Shown here: piece by piece, positions 32,105-41,182 of the stretch
Numbering within the stretch: position 1 is the stretch's first letter
Layout: each line of letters opens with the position of its first letter
NCBI RefSeq assembly: GCF_000241465.1
Contig: NZ_JH584235.1
Coordinates: 1,317,792 to 1,381,791 of the forward strand
DNA: 64,000 bases
From: Sphingomonas echinoides ATCC 14820
GTDB taxonomy: Bacteria; Pseudomonadota; Alphaproteobacteria; Sphingomonadales; Sphingomonadaceae
Reading direction: 5' to 3'
Program-made: the position numbers and the translations under genes
The notes under the pieces: generated by a model
Told to the model about the DNA's origin: nothing
Database searches by the model: none
What the model saw: the letters and a program-made list of their open reading frames with translations, nothing else

Positions 32105-33565
32105 ATGACTTTTGCCGATCTCGGCCTTTCCGACGAACTCCAGCGTGCCGTCAACGAGTCCGGCTATACCGAGCCGACTCCGATCCAGGCGAGCGCGATC
32201 CCTTCCGTGCTGATGGGCAAGGACCTTGTCGCCATCGCGCAGACGGGCACGGGCAAGACCGCCGCCTTCGTGCTGCCGATGATCGATATCCTCGGCGAGG
32301 GGCGGTCGCGCGCGCGGATGCCACGCTCGTTGATCCTCGAACCGACGCGCGAACTGGCCGCCCAGGTCGCCGAGAATTTCGAGAAATACGGCAAATATCA
32401 CAAGCTTTCGATGGCGCTGCTGATCGGCGGCGTGTCGATGGGCGACCAGACCGCCGCGCTCGAAAAGGGCGTGGATGTCCTCATCGCTACCCCGGGTCGC
32501 TTGATGGATCTGTTCGGGCGCGGGAAAATCCTGCTCACCGGCTGTTCGATGCTGGTGATCGACGAGGCCGACCGGATGCTCGACATGGGGTTCATCCCCG
32601 ATATCGAGGAAATCTGCACCAAATTGCCCAAGACGCGGCAGACGCTGCTGTTTTCGGCGACGATGCCGCCGCCGATCAAGAAGCTGGCCGACAAGTTTCT
32701 CGACAACCCCAAGACGATCGAGGTCGCGCGGCCCGCAACCGCCAACGTCAACATCAAGCAGTGGCTGGTCAACGTTTCCGCCGCCAAGAAGCGCGATACG
32801 CTGATTTCACTGCTGCGCTCGGAAGACGTCCAGACCGGCATCATCTTCTCCAACCGCAAGACAACGGTGCGCGACCTCAACAAGGCGCTGCAGCGTGCCG
32901 GGTTCGCGTCGGGGGAAATCCATGGCGACATGGAGCAGGCGCAACGCATTGCCGAGCTCGATCGCTTCAAGAAGGGCGAGATCAAGATCCTCGTCGCGTC
33001 CGACGTCGCCGCACGCGGCATCGACATCAAGGGCGTGAGCCACGTCTTCAACTATGATGCGCCGTGGCACCCCGACGATTACGTTCACCGCATCGGCCGT
33101 ACCGGGCGCGCGGGCGCGACCGGCATCGCGTTCACCTTCGCGACGCCCGACGATGCCGAAAACATCCAGAATATCGAAAAGCTGACCGGTCTGAAGATCG
33201 AACGCTACGAGACTGGTGCGCCCGTCGCCGATGACGACACGCCGGAAGCGCCGCGCGAAGCTGCCCCGAAAACGCGGCGACGTCCCAAGGCCGCCGCCAA
33301 GGTCGCGGCGGCCGTCGTTGACGCCGAGGACGCTCCGTCCGAGGTCGAGCGCCCTGCCCGCACGCCCCGTCCGCCGCGTACCGAACGCCCCGCGCGCGAG
33401 GCCCGCGCACCGCGCGAGGAGCGCCCCGCCCGTGCCAGCCGCCCGCCGCGTGGCGCGCCGACTGAACGCGCCGAACCGCTGGAGCCGATCGATGCGGTCG
33501 ACGATGGCGGCTGGAATGGCCCGATGCCCAACTTCCTGCTCGCCAAACTGACGCTGACCGACTGA
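32105..33565 (+). CDS. DEAD-box ATP-dependent RNA helicase (RhlE/DeaD type)
   Basis: A 486-residue RNA helicase that unwinds short duplexes in ribosome assembly, mRNA decay or cold adaptation. All motifs are present: the Q motif (GYTEPTPIQASAIP), AQTGTGKT (I), PTRELA (Ia), TPGRL, DEAD (II, within VIDEADRMLDMGF), SAT (III), ARGIDIKGV (V) and HRIGRTGRAG (VI). After about residue 380 a tail rich in Arg, Pro and Ala (repeated PARxxRPPR-like units) should be disordered and bind RNA. The leader holds a terminator-like hairpin that might permit cold or auto-regulation. The subgroup is closest to RhlE by eye. Confidence 0.92.
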   Translation: MTFADLGLSDELQRAVNESGYTEPTPIQASAIPSVLMGKDLVAIAQTGTGKTAAFVLPMIDILGEGRSRARMPRSLILEPTRELAAQVAENFEKYGKYHKLSMALLIGGVSMGDQTAALEKGVDVLIATPGRLMDLFGRGKILLTGCSMLVIDEADRMLDMGFIPDIEEICTKLPKTRQTLLFSATMPPPIKKLADKFLDNPKTIEVARPATANVNIKQWLVNVSAAKKRDTLISLLRSEDVQTGIIFSNRKTTVRDLNKALQRAGFASGEIHGDMEQAQRIAELDRFKKGEIKILVASDVAARGIDIKGVSHVFNYDAPWHPDDYVHRIGRTGRAGATGIAFTFATPDDAENIQNIEKLTGLKIERYETGAPVADDDTPEAPREAAPKTRRRPKAAAKVAAAVVDAEDAPSEVERPARTPRPPRTERPAREARAPREERPARASRPPRGAPTERAEPLEPIDAVDDGGWNGPMPNFLLAKLTLTD

Positions 33566-33597
33566 GCGTGCCACCGCCGCAAGGCGGTGGAGCACGC
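33566..33597. terminator. Hairpin after the helicase gene
   Basis: CCACCGCC pairs with GGCGGTGG around GCAA, extended by GCGTG / CACGC with a small bulge. It begins one base after the helicase stop and lies between convergent genes. No T run is present. Confidence 0.5.
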
Positions 33598-33620
33598 TGC
33601 CCGGCGGTGGAGTGCTACCG

Positions 33621-34253
33621 TTACGCTGCTGGCGCGGGTGCCGGCATCAGCGCGTTATCGATCTCGTTCGCGCGCTGATACGCAGGTCGCTCCTGCACGC
33701 GTGCAAGATAGTCCTCAAAGGCAGCGCGCTTGGGCAGCGACCCGAATTGCACACCCCAGGCGACTTGCGACCCGGCATAGACGTCCGCCGCCGTAAAGGT
33801 ATCGCCCGCAAAATAGCGATGCGCCGACACCGCCTTTTCGAGCGTATCGACGGCACGATCGTACGAACCATAGCCTGCCATGCGCTGCTGCGAATCGGTC
33901 GGCGTTACGCCCAGCGAGCGATTGGTGATCGCATGTTCGAGTGGTCCCGCCGCAAAGAACAGCCAGCGATAATAGTCCGCCCGCGCACTGGTCGGCGGAG
34001 CGAGGCCAGCCTCGGGAAACGCGTCGGCGAGATAGGCGCAGATCGCGGCGCATTCGGTGACGACATGTCCGTGATGGACGATCGCGGGCACCTTCCCCAT
34101 TGGGTTGACCGACAGATACGGCTCCTGCTTCATCGTCGTCGCATAATCGAGCAGCACCGTTTCATAAGGCACCCCGACTTCCTCGAGCATCCAGCGCGCG
34201 ATGCGGCCGCGCGACATCGGGTTGGTGTAAAAGGTCAGGTCCGCCACGGTCAT
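33621..34253 (-). CDS. Glutathione S-transferase family protein
   Basis: A 210-residue cytosolic GST-fold protein. The N-terminal thioredoxin-like domain (about 1-80) begins LTFYTNPMSRGRIARWMLEE, with Ser in the position before RGR, and includes NPMGKVPAIVHHGHVVTECAAICAYLA, the G-site cis-Pro and ES/EC motif region. The helical C-terminal domain carries FTAADVYAGSQV, the N-capping box typical of GSTs. Substrate unknown. It stands alone between convergent and same-strand neighbours. Confidence 0.88.
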   Translation of the reverse strand: MTVADLTFYTNPMSRGRIARWMLEEVGVPYETVLLDYATTMKQEPYLSVNPMGKVPAIVHHGHVVTECAAICAYLADAFPEAGLAPPTSARADYYRWLFFAAGPLEHAITNRSLGVTPTDSQQRMAGYGSYDRAVDTLEKAVSAHRYFAGDTFTAADVYAGSQVAWGVQFGSLPKRAAFEDYLARVQERPAYQRANEIDNALMPAPAPAA

Positions 34254-34307
34254 TCTCCCCCAAAATCGTCACACGATTCTCGGGAACATTAGTGGAACGA
34301 AATAGCC

Positions 34308-35183
34308 TTATCCGTCAAGATGCTGATGCAGGAAAGCGATCGTCCGCTCCCACGCCAAATCGGCGGCTGGCTTGTTATAGCGTTCGGCCGAGGTGTCGTT
34401 GTTAAAGGCATGATCGACGCCGTCATAGGTATAAGCGGTCACGTCCTTGCCCGCCGCCTTCAACGCAGCAACCCACGGCACGCCGGTTGCGGCAACCCGC
34501 GCATCCTTGCCCGCATAGTGCAGCAGCAACGGGGCCGCGACCGCCCCGGCCTCGGCCGGATCGGGGGCCGGCCCATAATAAGCGACGCCTGCCGCAAGCG
34601 CATTGCCCGACGCCACGGCAACGCGATTGACCAGCGCCCCGCCCCAGCAAAAGCCGATAATCCCAACCTTGCCGTTCGCGCCCGGCTGCGCCGACATCGC
34701 GCCGATCGTGGCGACGGCTTCCCCGGTGATTGCGGTAAGATCGGCCTTGCCGATCATGTCGCGGGCGACATTCTCGTCGGCGGGGGCGCCGCCCTGGTCG
34801 CTCAGGAAATCGGGCGCAACCGCCTGGAAACCCGCCAGCGCCACGCGCCTTGCGACATCTTCGATATGCGGGGTCAGCCCGCGATTTTCATGCACGACAA
34901 TGACCACGCCAGCGTGTTTTGCATCCTTGGGTGCCGCGAAATAACCGGTCAGTTGTTTGCCCGGACCGATCGCATAGGGACCTTTACGCGTCACCAGCGC
35001 CGGGTCGTCGGGCTGGGTGATCGAAGCGGCGGCGGGCGAGGCCGCGATCCCCGCGATTAACACCTCGGCAGCGGCGACCGATCCGACCAGGCCGACCATT
35101 TCGCGCAACAAGGTGCGGCGGTCGCGATGCTCATGCGTGAAAGCGTCGTAAATCTGGATGGCGCGATCGCGGATATCGGACAT
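34308..35183 (-). CDS. Dienelactone hydrolase family protein
   Basis: A 291-residue alpha/beta hydrolase of the DLH family. A 60-residue N-terminal extension holds a hydrophobic stretch after RRTLLREMVG, which may be a Tat-like signal or anchor. The catalytic Cys lies in IGFCWGGALVN (about 165), the Asp region in LLHYAGKDARVAATG and the His in YDGVDHAFNNDTSA. VVIVVHENRGLTPHIEDVARR is the conserved strand-1 region. Members with such an N-terminus (YghX/YsfA-like) are known, but the natural substrate is not. It is followed 50 bases later by an MBL-fold gene on the same strand. Confidence 0.85.
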   Translation of the reverse strand: MSDIRDRAIQIYDAFTHEHRDRRTLLREMVGLVGSVAAAEVLIAGIAASPAAASITQPDDPALVTRKGPYAIGPGKQLTGYFAAPKDAKHAGVVIVVHENRGLTPHIEDVARRVALAGFQAVAPDFLSDQGGAPADENVARDMIGKADLTAITGEAVATIGAMSAQPGANGKVGIIGFCWGGALVNRVAVASGNALAAGVAYYGPAPDPAEAGAVAAPLLLHYAGKDARVAATGVPWVAALKAAGKDVTAYTYDGVDHAFNNDTSAERYNKPAADLAWERTIAFLHQHLDG

Positions 35184-35232
35184 CAGCTTTCCTCAAACGA
35201 TTCGCCCCCCGGCGCGGCCGCACGCTAGCCCG

Positions 35233-36351
35233 TCACACCGCGCGATACCACCACACACCGTCCTCGATCGTCTTCACCGCGCGCCCTTCGACCTCCAGCC
35301 GCCGGACATGCGCCAGCGCTTCGCCCGTCGCCATGCCGAGCATGTCGGGCCCGATCGCGCGCCGGAACAGCCGCCCGAAACAGTCGATCGCACGACGCGG
35401 TTCGGCCAGGAACACTTCCAGCTCGTCGAGCCGCTCACGATGTTCGCGGTCCATCGCATCGAGCCGCGCGTGCAAGCCGGTGAACGGATCGCCATGCCCG
35501 GGCAGCACCAGCACATCGTCGGGCAAAGCCTTCAACCGCGCGATCGAATCGAACCATTCGCCCAACGGATCGGCGGCGGGCTCGGTCACGCCGAGCGAGA
35601 CGTTCGGGCTGATCCGGGGCAGCACCTGGTCGCCCGAGATCAGCACCTTGCCGATCGGATCGTACAGACAGGCATGTTCCGGACTATGCCCCGAGCCAAC
35701 CACCACCTGCCACGCGACCGCACCGATCCGCAGCGTGTCGCCATGCTGGATCCGGGTATAGCCGAGCGGCAGCGGCGTGACGATCCGGCGGAACCCCGCC
35801 CAGCCACGCTCGCTGGCATGGGCGATCTGCGCATCATCCCACCCCGCCGCGCGCCAGAAGGCGACCATCTCGCCCGGCACCGCATCGCGCGCATCGGCGA
35901 CCAGCATCCGCGCGGTCAGCCATTCGCCGCGCGTCATCACCAGGGGGCAACCGTGCGTGTCGCACATCCAACCGGCGAGCCCGATATGATCGGGGTGGAA
36001 ATGCGTGCCGATCATTTGCGTTACCCGCACGCTCGCCAGCGGCCCCTGCGCCAAAGCCTCCCACGCCGCGCGCGCCTCGGGCGTGTTCATACCGGTATCG
36101 ACCAGTGCCATGCCGCCCGCATCGTCGAGCAGCCAGCAATTGACGTGCTTAAGCGGCCCCGGAACATGCAGCCGCACCCAGCCGATGCCGGGGGCCACGG
36201 GCATCACCGTGCCGGGCGCTGGCTCGGCCCCGCCATACGGATAGGTCAGCCCCTTGTGGTTAGTCGGGACGAAGCTCTGCTCGGCCGTCACGGCCGCCTC
36301 TGCAATGGACATGCGATCGGTTAGCGCGGGGTGCCGTACCAAGTCACGCAT
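35233..36351 (-). CDS. MBL-fold metallohydrolase
   Basis: A 372-residue metallo-beta-lactamase-fold hydrolase with two metal-binding sites. The motif THFHPDHIGLAG (about 115) supplies HxHxDH; further ligands are in GSGHSPEHACLYD and ISGDQVLPR, and a final VLPGHGDPFTG. The C-terminal 90 residues form a helical extension (LDAMDREHRERLDELEVFL) as in LACTB2-like and related enzymes. Start uncertain: ATG at 36351, a TTG at 36363 overlapping the HAD stop, or ATG at 36312 are possible, and none has a good ribosome-binding site. Directly adjacent to the HAD gene, so co-translated. Substrate unknown. Confidence 0.82.
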   Translation of the reverse strand: MRDLVRHPALTDRMSIAEAAVTAEQSFVPTNHKGLTYPYGGAEPAPGTVMPVAPGIGWVRLHVPGPLKHVNCWLLDDAGGMALVDTGMNTPEARAAWEALAQGPLASVRVTQMIGTHFHPDHIGLAGWMCDTHGCPLVMTRGEWLTARMLVADARDAVPGEMVAFWRAAGWDDAQIAHASERGWAGFRRIVTPLPLGYTRIQHGDTLRIGAVAWQVVVGSGHSPEHACLYDPIGKVLISGDQVLPRISPNVSLGVTEPAADPLGEWFDSIARLKALPDDVLVLPGHGDPFTGLHARLDAMDREHRERLDELEVFLAEPRRAIDCFGRLFRRAIGPDMLGMATGEALAHVRRLEVEGRAVKTIEDGVWWYRAV

Positions 36352-36355
36352 TTCC

Positions 36356-37015
36356 TCAGGCAAGCAGCGTCGCCTGCTCGCCCAGCAACAGCCGCAACAC
36401 CTCGTCGGGCGATTCGAACAGGACGTCTGGGTTAAGCCGCGTCAGCCCGTCGCGATTGGCATAGCCCCACAGCACCGCGCCAGAACAGATGCCGACCTTC
36501 TTTGCCGCCACCACATCGCGCGTCTCATCACCGATCGAGATGACCTGCTCGATCGCGATCTTGCTCTTGCGCAAGACCCGACGATAGCGCGGTGCCTTGC
36601 CAAACAAGGACGCGCCGCATTCGAACCATTCGATCAGCGCCGCATTATCGGGGCCGAGAATGGCGCGCGCATTATCCTCGGCATTGGAAGTGACCAGCGC
36701 CATGCGCACGCCATTGTCCGCCAATTGCCGCAACAACGGCGTAACGCCTTCGAACAAGGCGATCCGGTCGGTCTGCTCGGCCAACAAGCGATGGAGATAG
36801 CGCCCGATCTTGGGCAATTTCCAACGCGGAATGCCGAGATGGCGGATCACCTCCCCCGTGGTGCGCCCGCGCAGCGATGCGACCTCCTCGGGAGCGACCT
36901 TGCGGAACTTGAACCGCTCGGCGAGATGATCGGCAACCGACAGGAACCAGTCCCCGCTATCGGCCAGCGTTCCGTCGAAATCGAAAATCACCAAACGATA
37001 GCGCGGATCGGGCAT
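36356..37015 (-). CDS. HAD-superfamily phosphatase (phosphoglycolate phosphatase-like)
   Basis: A 219-residue haloacid-dehalogenase-fold phosphatase. Motif I is FDFDGTLADSGDW with the nucleophilic Asp, motif II is MALVTSNAEDN, the motif III lysine lies in RVLRKSKIAIEQ, and motif IV is ISIGDETRDVVAAKKVG. The cap is the small helical C1 type (RFKFRKVAPEEVASLRG, LHRLLAEQTD). Assignment as phosphoglycolate phosphatase is by general similarity; other small phosphomonoesters are possible. ATG at 37015 has GAGGTG at good spacing and replaces a longer open frame. It lies between the EF-hand gene and the MBL-fold gene in a tightly packed operon. Confidence 0.85.
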   Translation of the reverse strand: MPDPRYRLVIFDFDGTLADSGDWFLSVADHLAERFKFRKVAPEEVASLRGRTTGEVIRHLGIPRWKLPKIGRYLHRLLAEQTDRIALFEGVTPLLRQLADNGVRMALVTSNAEDNARAILGPDNAALIEWFECGASLFGKAPRYRRVLRKSKIAIEQVISIGDETRDVVAAKKVGICSGAVLWGYANRDGLTRLNPDVLFESPDEVLRLLLGEQATLLA

Positions 37016-37022
37016 GGTCACC

Positions 37023-37523
37023 TCAGCGCGATTGCGAGGGGCGGCGGTGACCACGCTTGCCGTCATCCCCCTGGGGAACCGGCGCACTGCGAATGGTCAC
37101 CAATTCCGCTCGTGTCGCCGCGCCGTCCTTGTTGGTGTCGAAGCGGTCGAACAGACTGGAAAACTGCGCCTGCAATTCGGCCAGCGTGATGCGATTGTCG
37201 CCATCGCTGTCGATCGCGAAGGGGCTGGGCAGCGCGTTGCGATCCCCCAGCCATTTGAGCGCCCAGTCGCTATAGTCGATATAGCCGATCGAGCCCTTAT
37301 GCGCGGTATCGGCATCAGCGAAGCTCCGCGCGATACAGGCGCTGAGCTCGGCGCGAGTGGTGCGCCCGTCGCCATCGCTGTCACATGCGGCAATGAGCAT
37401 TGCGGCCGGCTCGACCACGATCGTCGCGGCTGGCTGACGGGCTGGCGGGGGAGTGACGACGGGTACGGTTTGCGCCGATAGCGGGGCAGCAAGCGCAAGC
37501 AGCAAGACCGAACCGGCGCGCAT
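37023..37523 (-). CDS. Exported EF-hand calcium-binding protein
   Basis: A 166-residue protein with a signal peptide ([18 protein letters not shown]) and at least three EF-hand loops of the D-x-D-x-D-G-x-x-x-x-x-E type: DSDGDGRTTRAE (about 52), DSDGDNRITLAE (about 108) and DTNKDGAATRAE (about 131), plus a degenerate one around DADTAHKGSIGY. Ca2+ binding in the periplasm is expected. The gene overlaps the stop of queA by one base (TGATG), so it is translationally coupled to a tRNA-modification gene, an arrangement probably driven by genome compaction rather than shared function. Confidence 0.82.
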   Translation of the reverse strand: MRAGSVLLLALAAPLSAQTVPVVTPPPARQPAATIVVEPAAMLIAACDSDGDGRTTRAELSACIARSFADADTAHKGSIGYIDYSDWALKWLGDRNALPSPFAIDSDGDNRITLAELQAQFSSLFDRFDTNKDGAATRAELVTIRSAPVPQGDDGKRGHRRPSQSR

Positions 37524-38560
37524 CACGTCTCCTTCGTCGGCAGCAACAGACTGGCATCGCCATAGCTGTAGAATCGATAGCCGTCTCGCACCGCATGGGC
37601 ATAGGCCGCTTGCATCCGCTCGGTGCCCATCAGCGCGCTGACCAGCATGAACAGCGTCGATCGCGGCAAATGGAAATTCGTGACGAGGCCGTCGATGCCG
37701 TTGAAGCGATAGCCCGGCGTGATGAAGATCGCGGTGTCGCCTTCGAACGGGCGAATCACCCCGTCCGCGCCTGTTGCGCTCTCGATCAGGCGCAGGCTCG
37801 TGGTGCCGACTGCGATCACGCGCCCGCCGCGCGCGCGCACCGCGTTGAGCCGGTCTGCGGTCGCCGCATCGATGCGCCCCCATTCGGCATGCATCTTGTG
37901 GTCGAGCGTATCGTCGGCCTTGACCGGAAGGAAGGTGCCCGCCCCGACGTGCAGCGTCAGCGTGGCGTGCTCGATGCCTGCCTCGGCGAACTTTGCCATC
38001 AGCTCGGGCGTGAAGTGCAGCGCCGCAGTCGGTGCCGCGACCGCGCCCTTCTCGGCGGCGAACATCGTCTGATAATCGTCTGCATCGCGTGCGTCGGCGG
38101 GGCGGCGCGCGGCGATATAGGGCGGTAGCGGCATCCGCCCGGCACGCTCCAGCAGCACTTCGACGGGCTCGTCACCCGCGAAATCGAGCGCGAAGCTGCC
38201 ATCCTCACCGCGATCCCGGGCATAAGCGGTTACGCCGTTGCCGAAATCGATTTCGTCGCCATCGCGCAGCCGCCGCGCATTGCGGATGAAGGCACGCCAG
38301 CGGCGCGGTCCCTCGCGCTTATGCAAGGTTGCGCCGATCCGCGAATCGCCGCGCGTCCCCTCCAATTGCGCCGGGATCACGCGCGTATCGTTGAACACGA
38401 GCAAATCGCCCGCGCGCAATGCCGCTGGCAAATCGCCGACATGCCGATCAAGCGTTGCCGCGCCATCCAGCACAAGCAAACGCGCGCTGTCGCGCGGCGA
38501 CGCCGGGCGCAAGGCGATGCGCTCCGGCGGCAAGACGAAGTCGAACAGATCGACCTTCAT
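37523..38560 (-). CDS. queA: tRNA preQ1(34) S-adenosylmethionine ribosyltransferase-isomerase
   Basis: QueA makes epoxyqueuosine on tRNA from preQ1 and S-adenosylmethionine, the second-to-last step of queuosine synthesis. The 345 residues contain the family blocks: [46 protein letters not shown] and TSLRLIESA, and [16 protein letters not shown], near the C-terminus [12 protein letters not shown]. The partner tgt is present at 53.8 kb. It heads the minus-strand operon queA, EF-hand, HAD, MBL with overlapping or near-overlapping ends, preceded on the same strand by a cyclophilin gene. Confidence 0.95.
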   Translation of the reverse strand: MKVDLFDFVLPPERIALRPASPRDSARLLVLDGAATLDRHVGDLPAALRAGDLLVFNDTRVIPAQLEGTRGDSRIGATLHKREGPRRWRAFIRNARRLRDGDEIDFGNGVTAYARDRGEDGSFALDFAGDEPVEVLLERAGRMPLPPYIAARRPADARDADDYQTMFAAEKGAVAAPTAALHFTPELMAKFAEAGIEHATLTLHVGAGTFLPVKADDTLDHKMHAEWGRIDAATADRLNAVRARGGRVIAVGTTSLRLIESATGADGVIRPFEGDTAIFITPGYRFNGIDGLVTNFHLPRSTLFMLVSALMGTERMQAAYAHAVRDGYRFYSYGDASLLLPTKET

Positions 38561-38596
38561 GACGGTACTCCCCCCGTCGTCGCAACAATCAGCGGC

Positions 38597-39349
38597 TCAG
38601 GCGGCCTTTTTCTTCGGCGCGGCCTTGGGTGCAGGCTTCAGCACCGGCTGGCTCGGCGCGAGCGTAGCGGGGGCAGCAACCGGAGCGGGCGGCGGCGGTG
38701 GTGCATAGGCCGGGGGATTGTCCGCCGCGATATAGGCGTGGAGGATCCGCGACGGGTGGACCGGCGGCTCCCCGCGGGCAATCGCATCGACATAGTCCAT
38801 GCCGGAGATCACGCGCCCGAAGACGGTGTATTTCTTATCGAGCTTCATCGTCGGGTTGAACACGATGAAGAACTGGCTGTTGGCGCTATTTTCCGCCTTG
38901 GTCACTTCCTCGACGGTCGCACCCTCGGCCGATCCCTCGCGCGCCGCCGACACGGCACCGCGCACATGCGGCAGCCAGTTAAACTCGGCCGGCACGTTGG
39001 GCAGCGTCGATCCGCCAGTGCCGTCCCCCTTGGGGTCGCCGGTCTGCGCCATGAAGCCTTCGATCACGCGGTGGAACAGCAGCCCGTCATAGAAATGCTG
39101 CCGCGTCAGCGTCTTGACGCGTTCGACCATCTTGGGGGCCGCATCCGGGCGCAGCCAGATGACCACACGGCCACCGGTCGACAGATCGAGATACAGCAAA
39201 TTCTCGGGGTCCGTCGCCGAGGGAATGGCCGGACGCCCGACCGTGGTGACGACAGCGCTCTTTGGATCCACCTTCTTTTTGGCAGCAAAAGCGGGCCCGG
39301 CGACGAACGCGAGGAGGAAGACCAGGAGGGTGGTAACGAAACGCATCAT
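38597..39349 (-). CDS. Periplasmic cyclophilin-type peptidyl-prolyl isomerase
   Basis: A 250-residue exported cyclophilin catalysing cis-trans isomerisation of proline peptide bonds. It has a signal peptide (RFVTTLLVFLLAFVAGPAFA) and the isomerase core with FYDGLLFHRVIEGFMAQTGDPKGDG in blocks, GAVSAAREGS, NSANSQFFIVF and YTVFGRVISGMDYV. The C-terminal 50 residues are a proline/alanine-rich low-complexity tail ending in lysines, probably disordered. It lies 36 bases before queA on the same strand. Confidence 0.92.
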   Translation of the reverse strand: MMRFVTTLLVFLLAFVAGPAFAAKKKVDPKSAVVTTVGRPAIPSATDPENLLYLDLSTGGRVVIWLRPDAAPKMVERVKTLTRQHFYDGLLFHRVIEGFMAQTGDPKGDGTGGSTLPNVPAEFNWLPHVRGAVSAAREGSAEGATVEEVTKAENSANSQFFIVFNPTMKLDKKYTVFGRVISGMDYVDAIARGEPPVHPSRILHAYIAADNPPAYAPPPPPAPVAAPATLAPSQPVLKPAPKAAPKKKAA

Positions 39350-39436
39350 TTCCCCGCGAAAAACTCGGTGTGGACCCGCGCTTAGACCAAGTCGCCGCTT
39401 GCGCCAATCTGAACGTGGCGCGCGAAAGCGACCATA

Positions 39437-39949
39437 TTAGGGCTGCGTGCCCTTGCGACCAATCTTATCGACCCGCGCCGCGACTTCCGCCGCCACGGCC
39501 GGGCTGACGAAACGATCGATCGGCCCGCCATAAAGCGCGATTTCCTTGACCAACCGGCTGGCGATCGGCTGCAACGAAACATCCGCCATCAGGAACACCG
39601 TCTCGACGCGCGGATTGATCTGCTGGTTCATCCCGGCCATCTGATATTCATATTCGAAATCAGCGACGGCGCGCAGGCCGCGCACGATGACCTTCGCGCC
39701 CTCGCGCTCGGCGAAATCCATCAGCAGCGAATCGAAGCTGACGACGTGGATCTCACCCGGCACGCCTTCGATCTCGCGCTGGACCATCGCCATGCGCTCC
39801 TCGATCGTGAACATCGGCGATTTGGACGGGTTGGTGGTGACGCCAATGACCAGCCGATCGACCAGCTTCGCCCCGCGCCGGATGATGTCCATATGCCCAA
39901 GCGTCAGCGGATCGAAGCTGCCGGGATAGACCCCGGTGCGGATCGTCAC
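39437..39949 (-). CDS. coaD: Phosphopantetheine adenylyltransferase
   Basis: CoaD transfers AMP from ATP to 4-phosphopantetheine to make dephospho-CoA. Length (170) is normal. The nucleotidyltransferase T/HxGH motif is in YPGSFDPLTLGHMDIIRRG, and the other signatures VIVRGLRAVADFEYEYQMAGMN and a C-terminal SRLVKEIALYGG block are present. Its ATG overlaps the stop of the upstream polyprenyl synthetase gene by four bases, so it is translated from the same message. Confidence 0.95.
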   Translation of the reverse strand: MTIRTGVYPGSFDPLTLGHMDIIRRGAKLVDRLVIGVTTNPSKSPMFTIEERMAMVQREIEGVPGEIHVVSFDSLLMDFAEREGAKVIVRGLRAVADFEYEYQMAGMNQQINPRVETVFLMADVSLQPIASRLVKEIALYGGPIDRFVSPAVAAEVAARVDKIGRKGTQP

Positions 39950-40845
39950 CGGTCACGCTCGAGCGTGAAGCGGGCGATGTCGCGCAACAGATCGGCCTCG
40001 GGGCCAAAGGCGTGGAGATGCTCGATCGCCTGATCGACCAGCATCCGCGCCTGTTCGCGGGCCCGATCAAGCCCGAGCAGCGAGAGGAATGTTTCCTTGC
40101 CAGCCCCCTCGTCCTTGCCCAGCTTCTTGCCGACCGCAGCCTCATCCCCTTCGACGTCGAGGATGTCGTCGGCGATCTGGAAGGCGAGGCCGACATCGCG
40201 GGCATAGCCGCGCAAGCCCGTGCGTCCTTCCGGCGGCACCTTGCCAAGGATCGCGCCCGCCTCGACCGAACAGGCGATCAGCGCGCCGGTCTTCAGCGCC
40301 TGAAGCCGCGTCACGGTCGGCAAGTCGAAGGTCGACTTCTCGGCCTCGAGGTCCATCGCCTGACCGCCGGCCATGCCCGCCGGGCCCGCCGCGCGCGCCA
40401 GATCCAGCACCAGTTCGCTGCGGACGAAGGGGTCGGGATGCGTGTTCGGATCCGCCAGAATTTCAAAGGCGAGCGCATGCAGCGAATCACCCGCCAGAAT
40501 CGCGGTTGCTTCGTCAAACGCCTTATGGACGGTCGGTTTGCCGCGCCGCATGTCGTCATCATCCATTGCGGGAAGATCGTCATGGATCAACGAATAGACA
40601 TGGATGCACTCGATCGCGGCACCCGCCCGGCCGACCGCGTCGCGATCGACGTTGAACAAACGCCCGGTCGCGAACACCAGCAGCGGGCGCAGGCGCTTGC
40701 CCCCACCAATCGCGGCATGGCGCATCGCGCGGTACAGATCCGCGCGCGGATCTTCCGGGATCGCCAGAAACTGATCGAGCCGCCGATCGATATCGGCACC
40801 GACTTCGGACAAGGCCGCGGCAAGCGACAGGGACGCAGCGGTCAT
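39946..40845 (-). CDS. ispA: Polyprenyl synthetase, farnesyl diphosphate synthase type
   Basis: A 299-residue all-helical prenyltransferase joining isopentenyl diphosphate to allylic diphosphates. The first Asp-rich motif is HDDLPAMDDDDMRRG (about 85) and the second is DDILDVEGD (about 230); GGKRLRPLLVF and LEAEKSTF are family blocks. Spacing in the first Asp motif (DDxxxxD) is typical of bacterial farnesyl or geranylgeranyl synthases. ATG at 40845 begins a normal-length protein; the open frame continues 44 codons into xseB without homology. xseB directly upstream is the usual neighbour of ispA, supporting the call. Confidence 0.92.
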   Translation of the reverse strand: MTAASLSLAAALSEVGADIDRRLDQFLAIPEDPRADLYRAMRHAAIGGGKRLRPLLVFATGRLFNVDRDAVGRAGAAIECIHVYSLIHDDLPAMDDDDMRRGKPTVHKAFDEATAILAGDSLHALAFEILADPNTHPDPFVRSELVLDLARAAGPAGMAGGQAMDLEAEKSTFDLPTVTRLQALKTGALIACSVEAGAILGKVPPEGRTGLRGYARDVGLAFQIADDILDVEGDEAAVGKKLGKDEGAGKETFLSLLGLDRAREQARMLVDQAIEHLHAFGPEADLLRDIARFTLERDR

Positions 40846-40849
40846 GCCC

Positions 40850-41089
40850 TCAACCCGCTGCAAAGGGCTGCGTGCCAATGGCACGCCCCTCGCTATCGGT
40901 GCGGATCGCTTCGATCCGGGCCTGGGCTGCGTTGAGCCGGTCATCGCACCGACGCCGGAGCTTGTCGCCGCGCTCATACAGCGCGATCGCCTGGTCGAGC
41001 GGCGCGTCGCCGCTCTCGAGCCTCGCCACGATCCCCTCCAATTCCTTCAACGCCGCTTCGAACGACAGCTCTTCGATCGCTATATCCAT
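40850..41089 (-). CDS. xseB: Exodeoxyribonuclease VII small subunit
   Basis: A 79-residue subunit of ExoVII, which degrades single-stranded DNA from both ends. SFEAALKELEGIVARLESGDAPLDQAIALYERG is the conserved helical hairpin (in two pieces), followed by a basic segment. The large subunit xseA is not in the window. It is the first gene of the xseB-ispA-coaD operon and is divergent from the semialdehyde dehydrogenase gene. Confidence 0.94.
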   Translation of the reverse strand: MDIAIEELSFEAALKELEGIVARLESGDAPLDQAIALYERGDKLRRRCDDRLNAAQARIEAIRTDSEGRAIGTQPFAAG

Positions 41090-41182
41090 TTGTCAGCTAT
41101 GCGGCAGGCGAGTGTTTGGGGTCAAGGATACGCTAGCGCTGCGGTGCGTTTGTCGTGCGATTCGCAATAAGGAACTTCCCTC

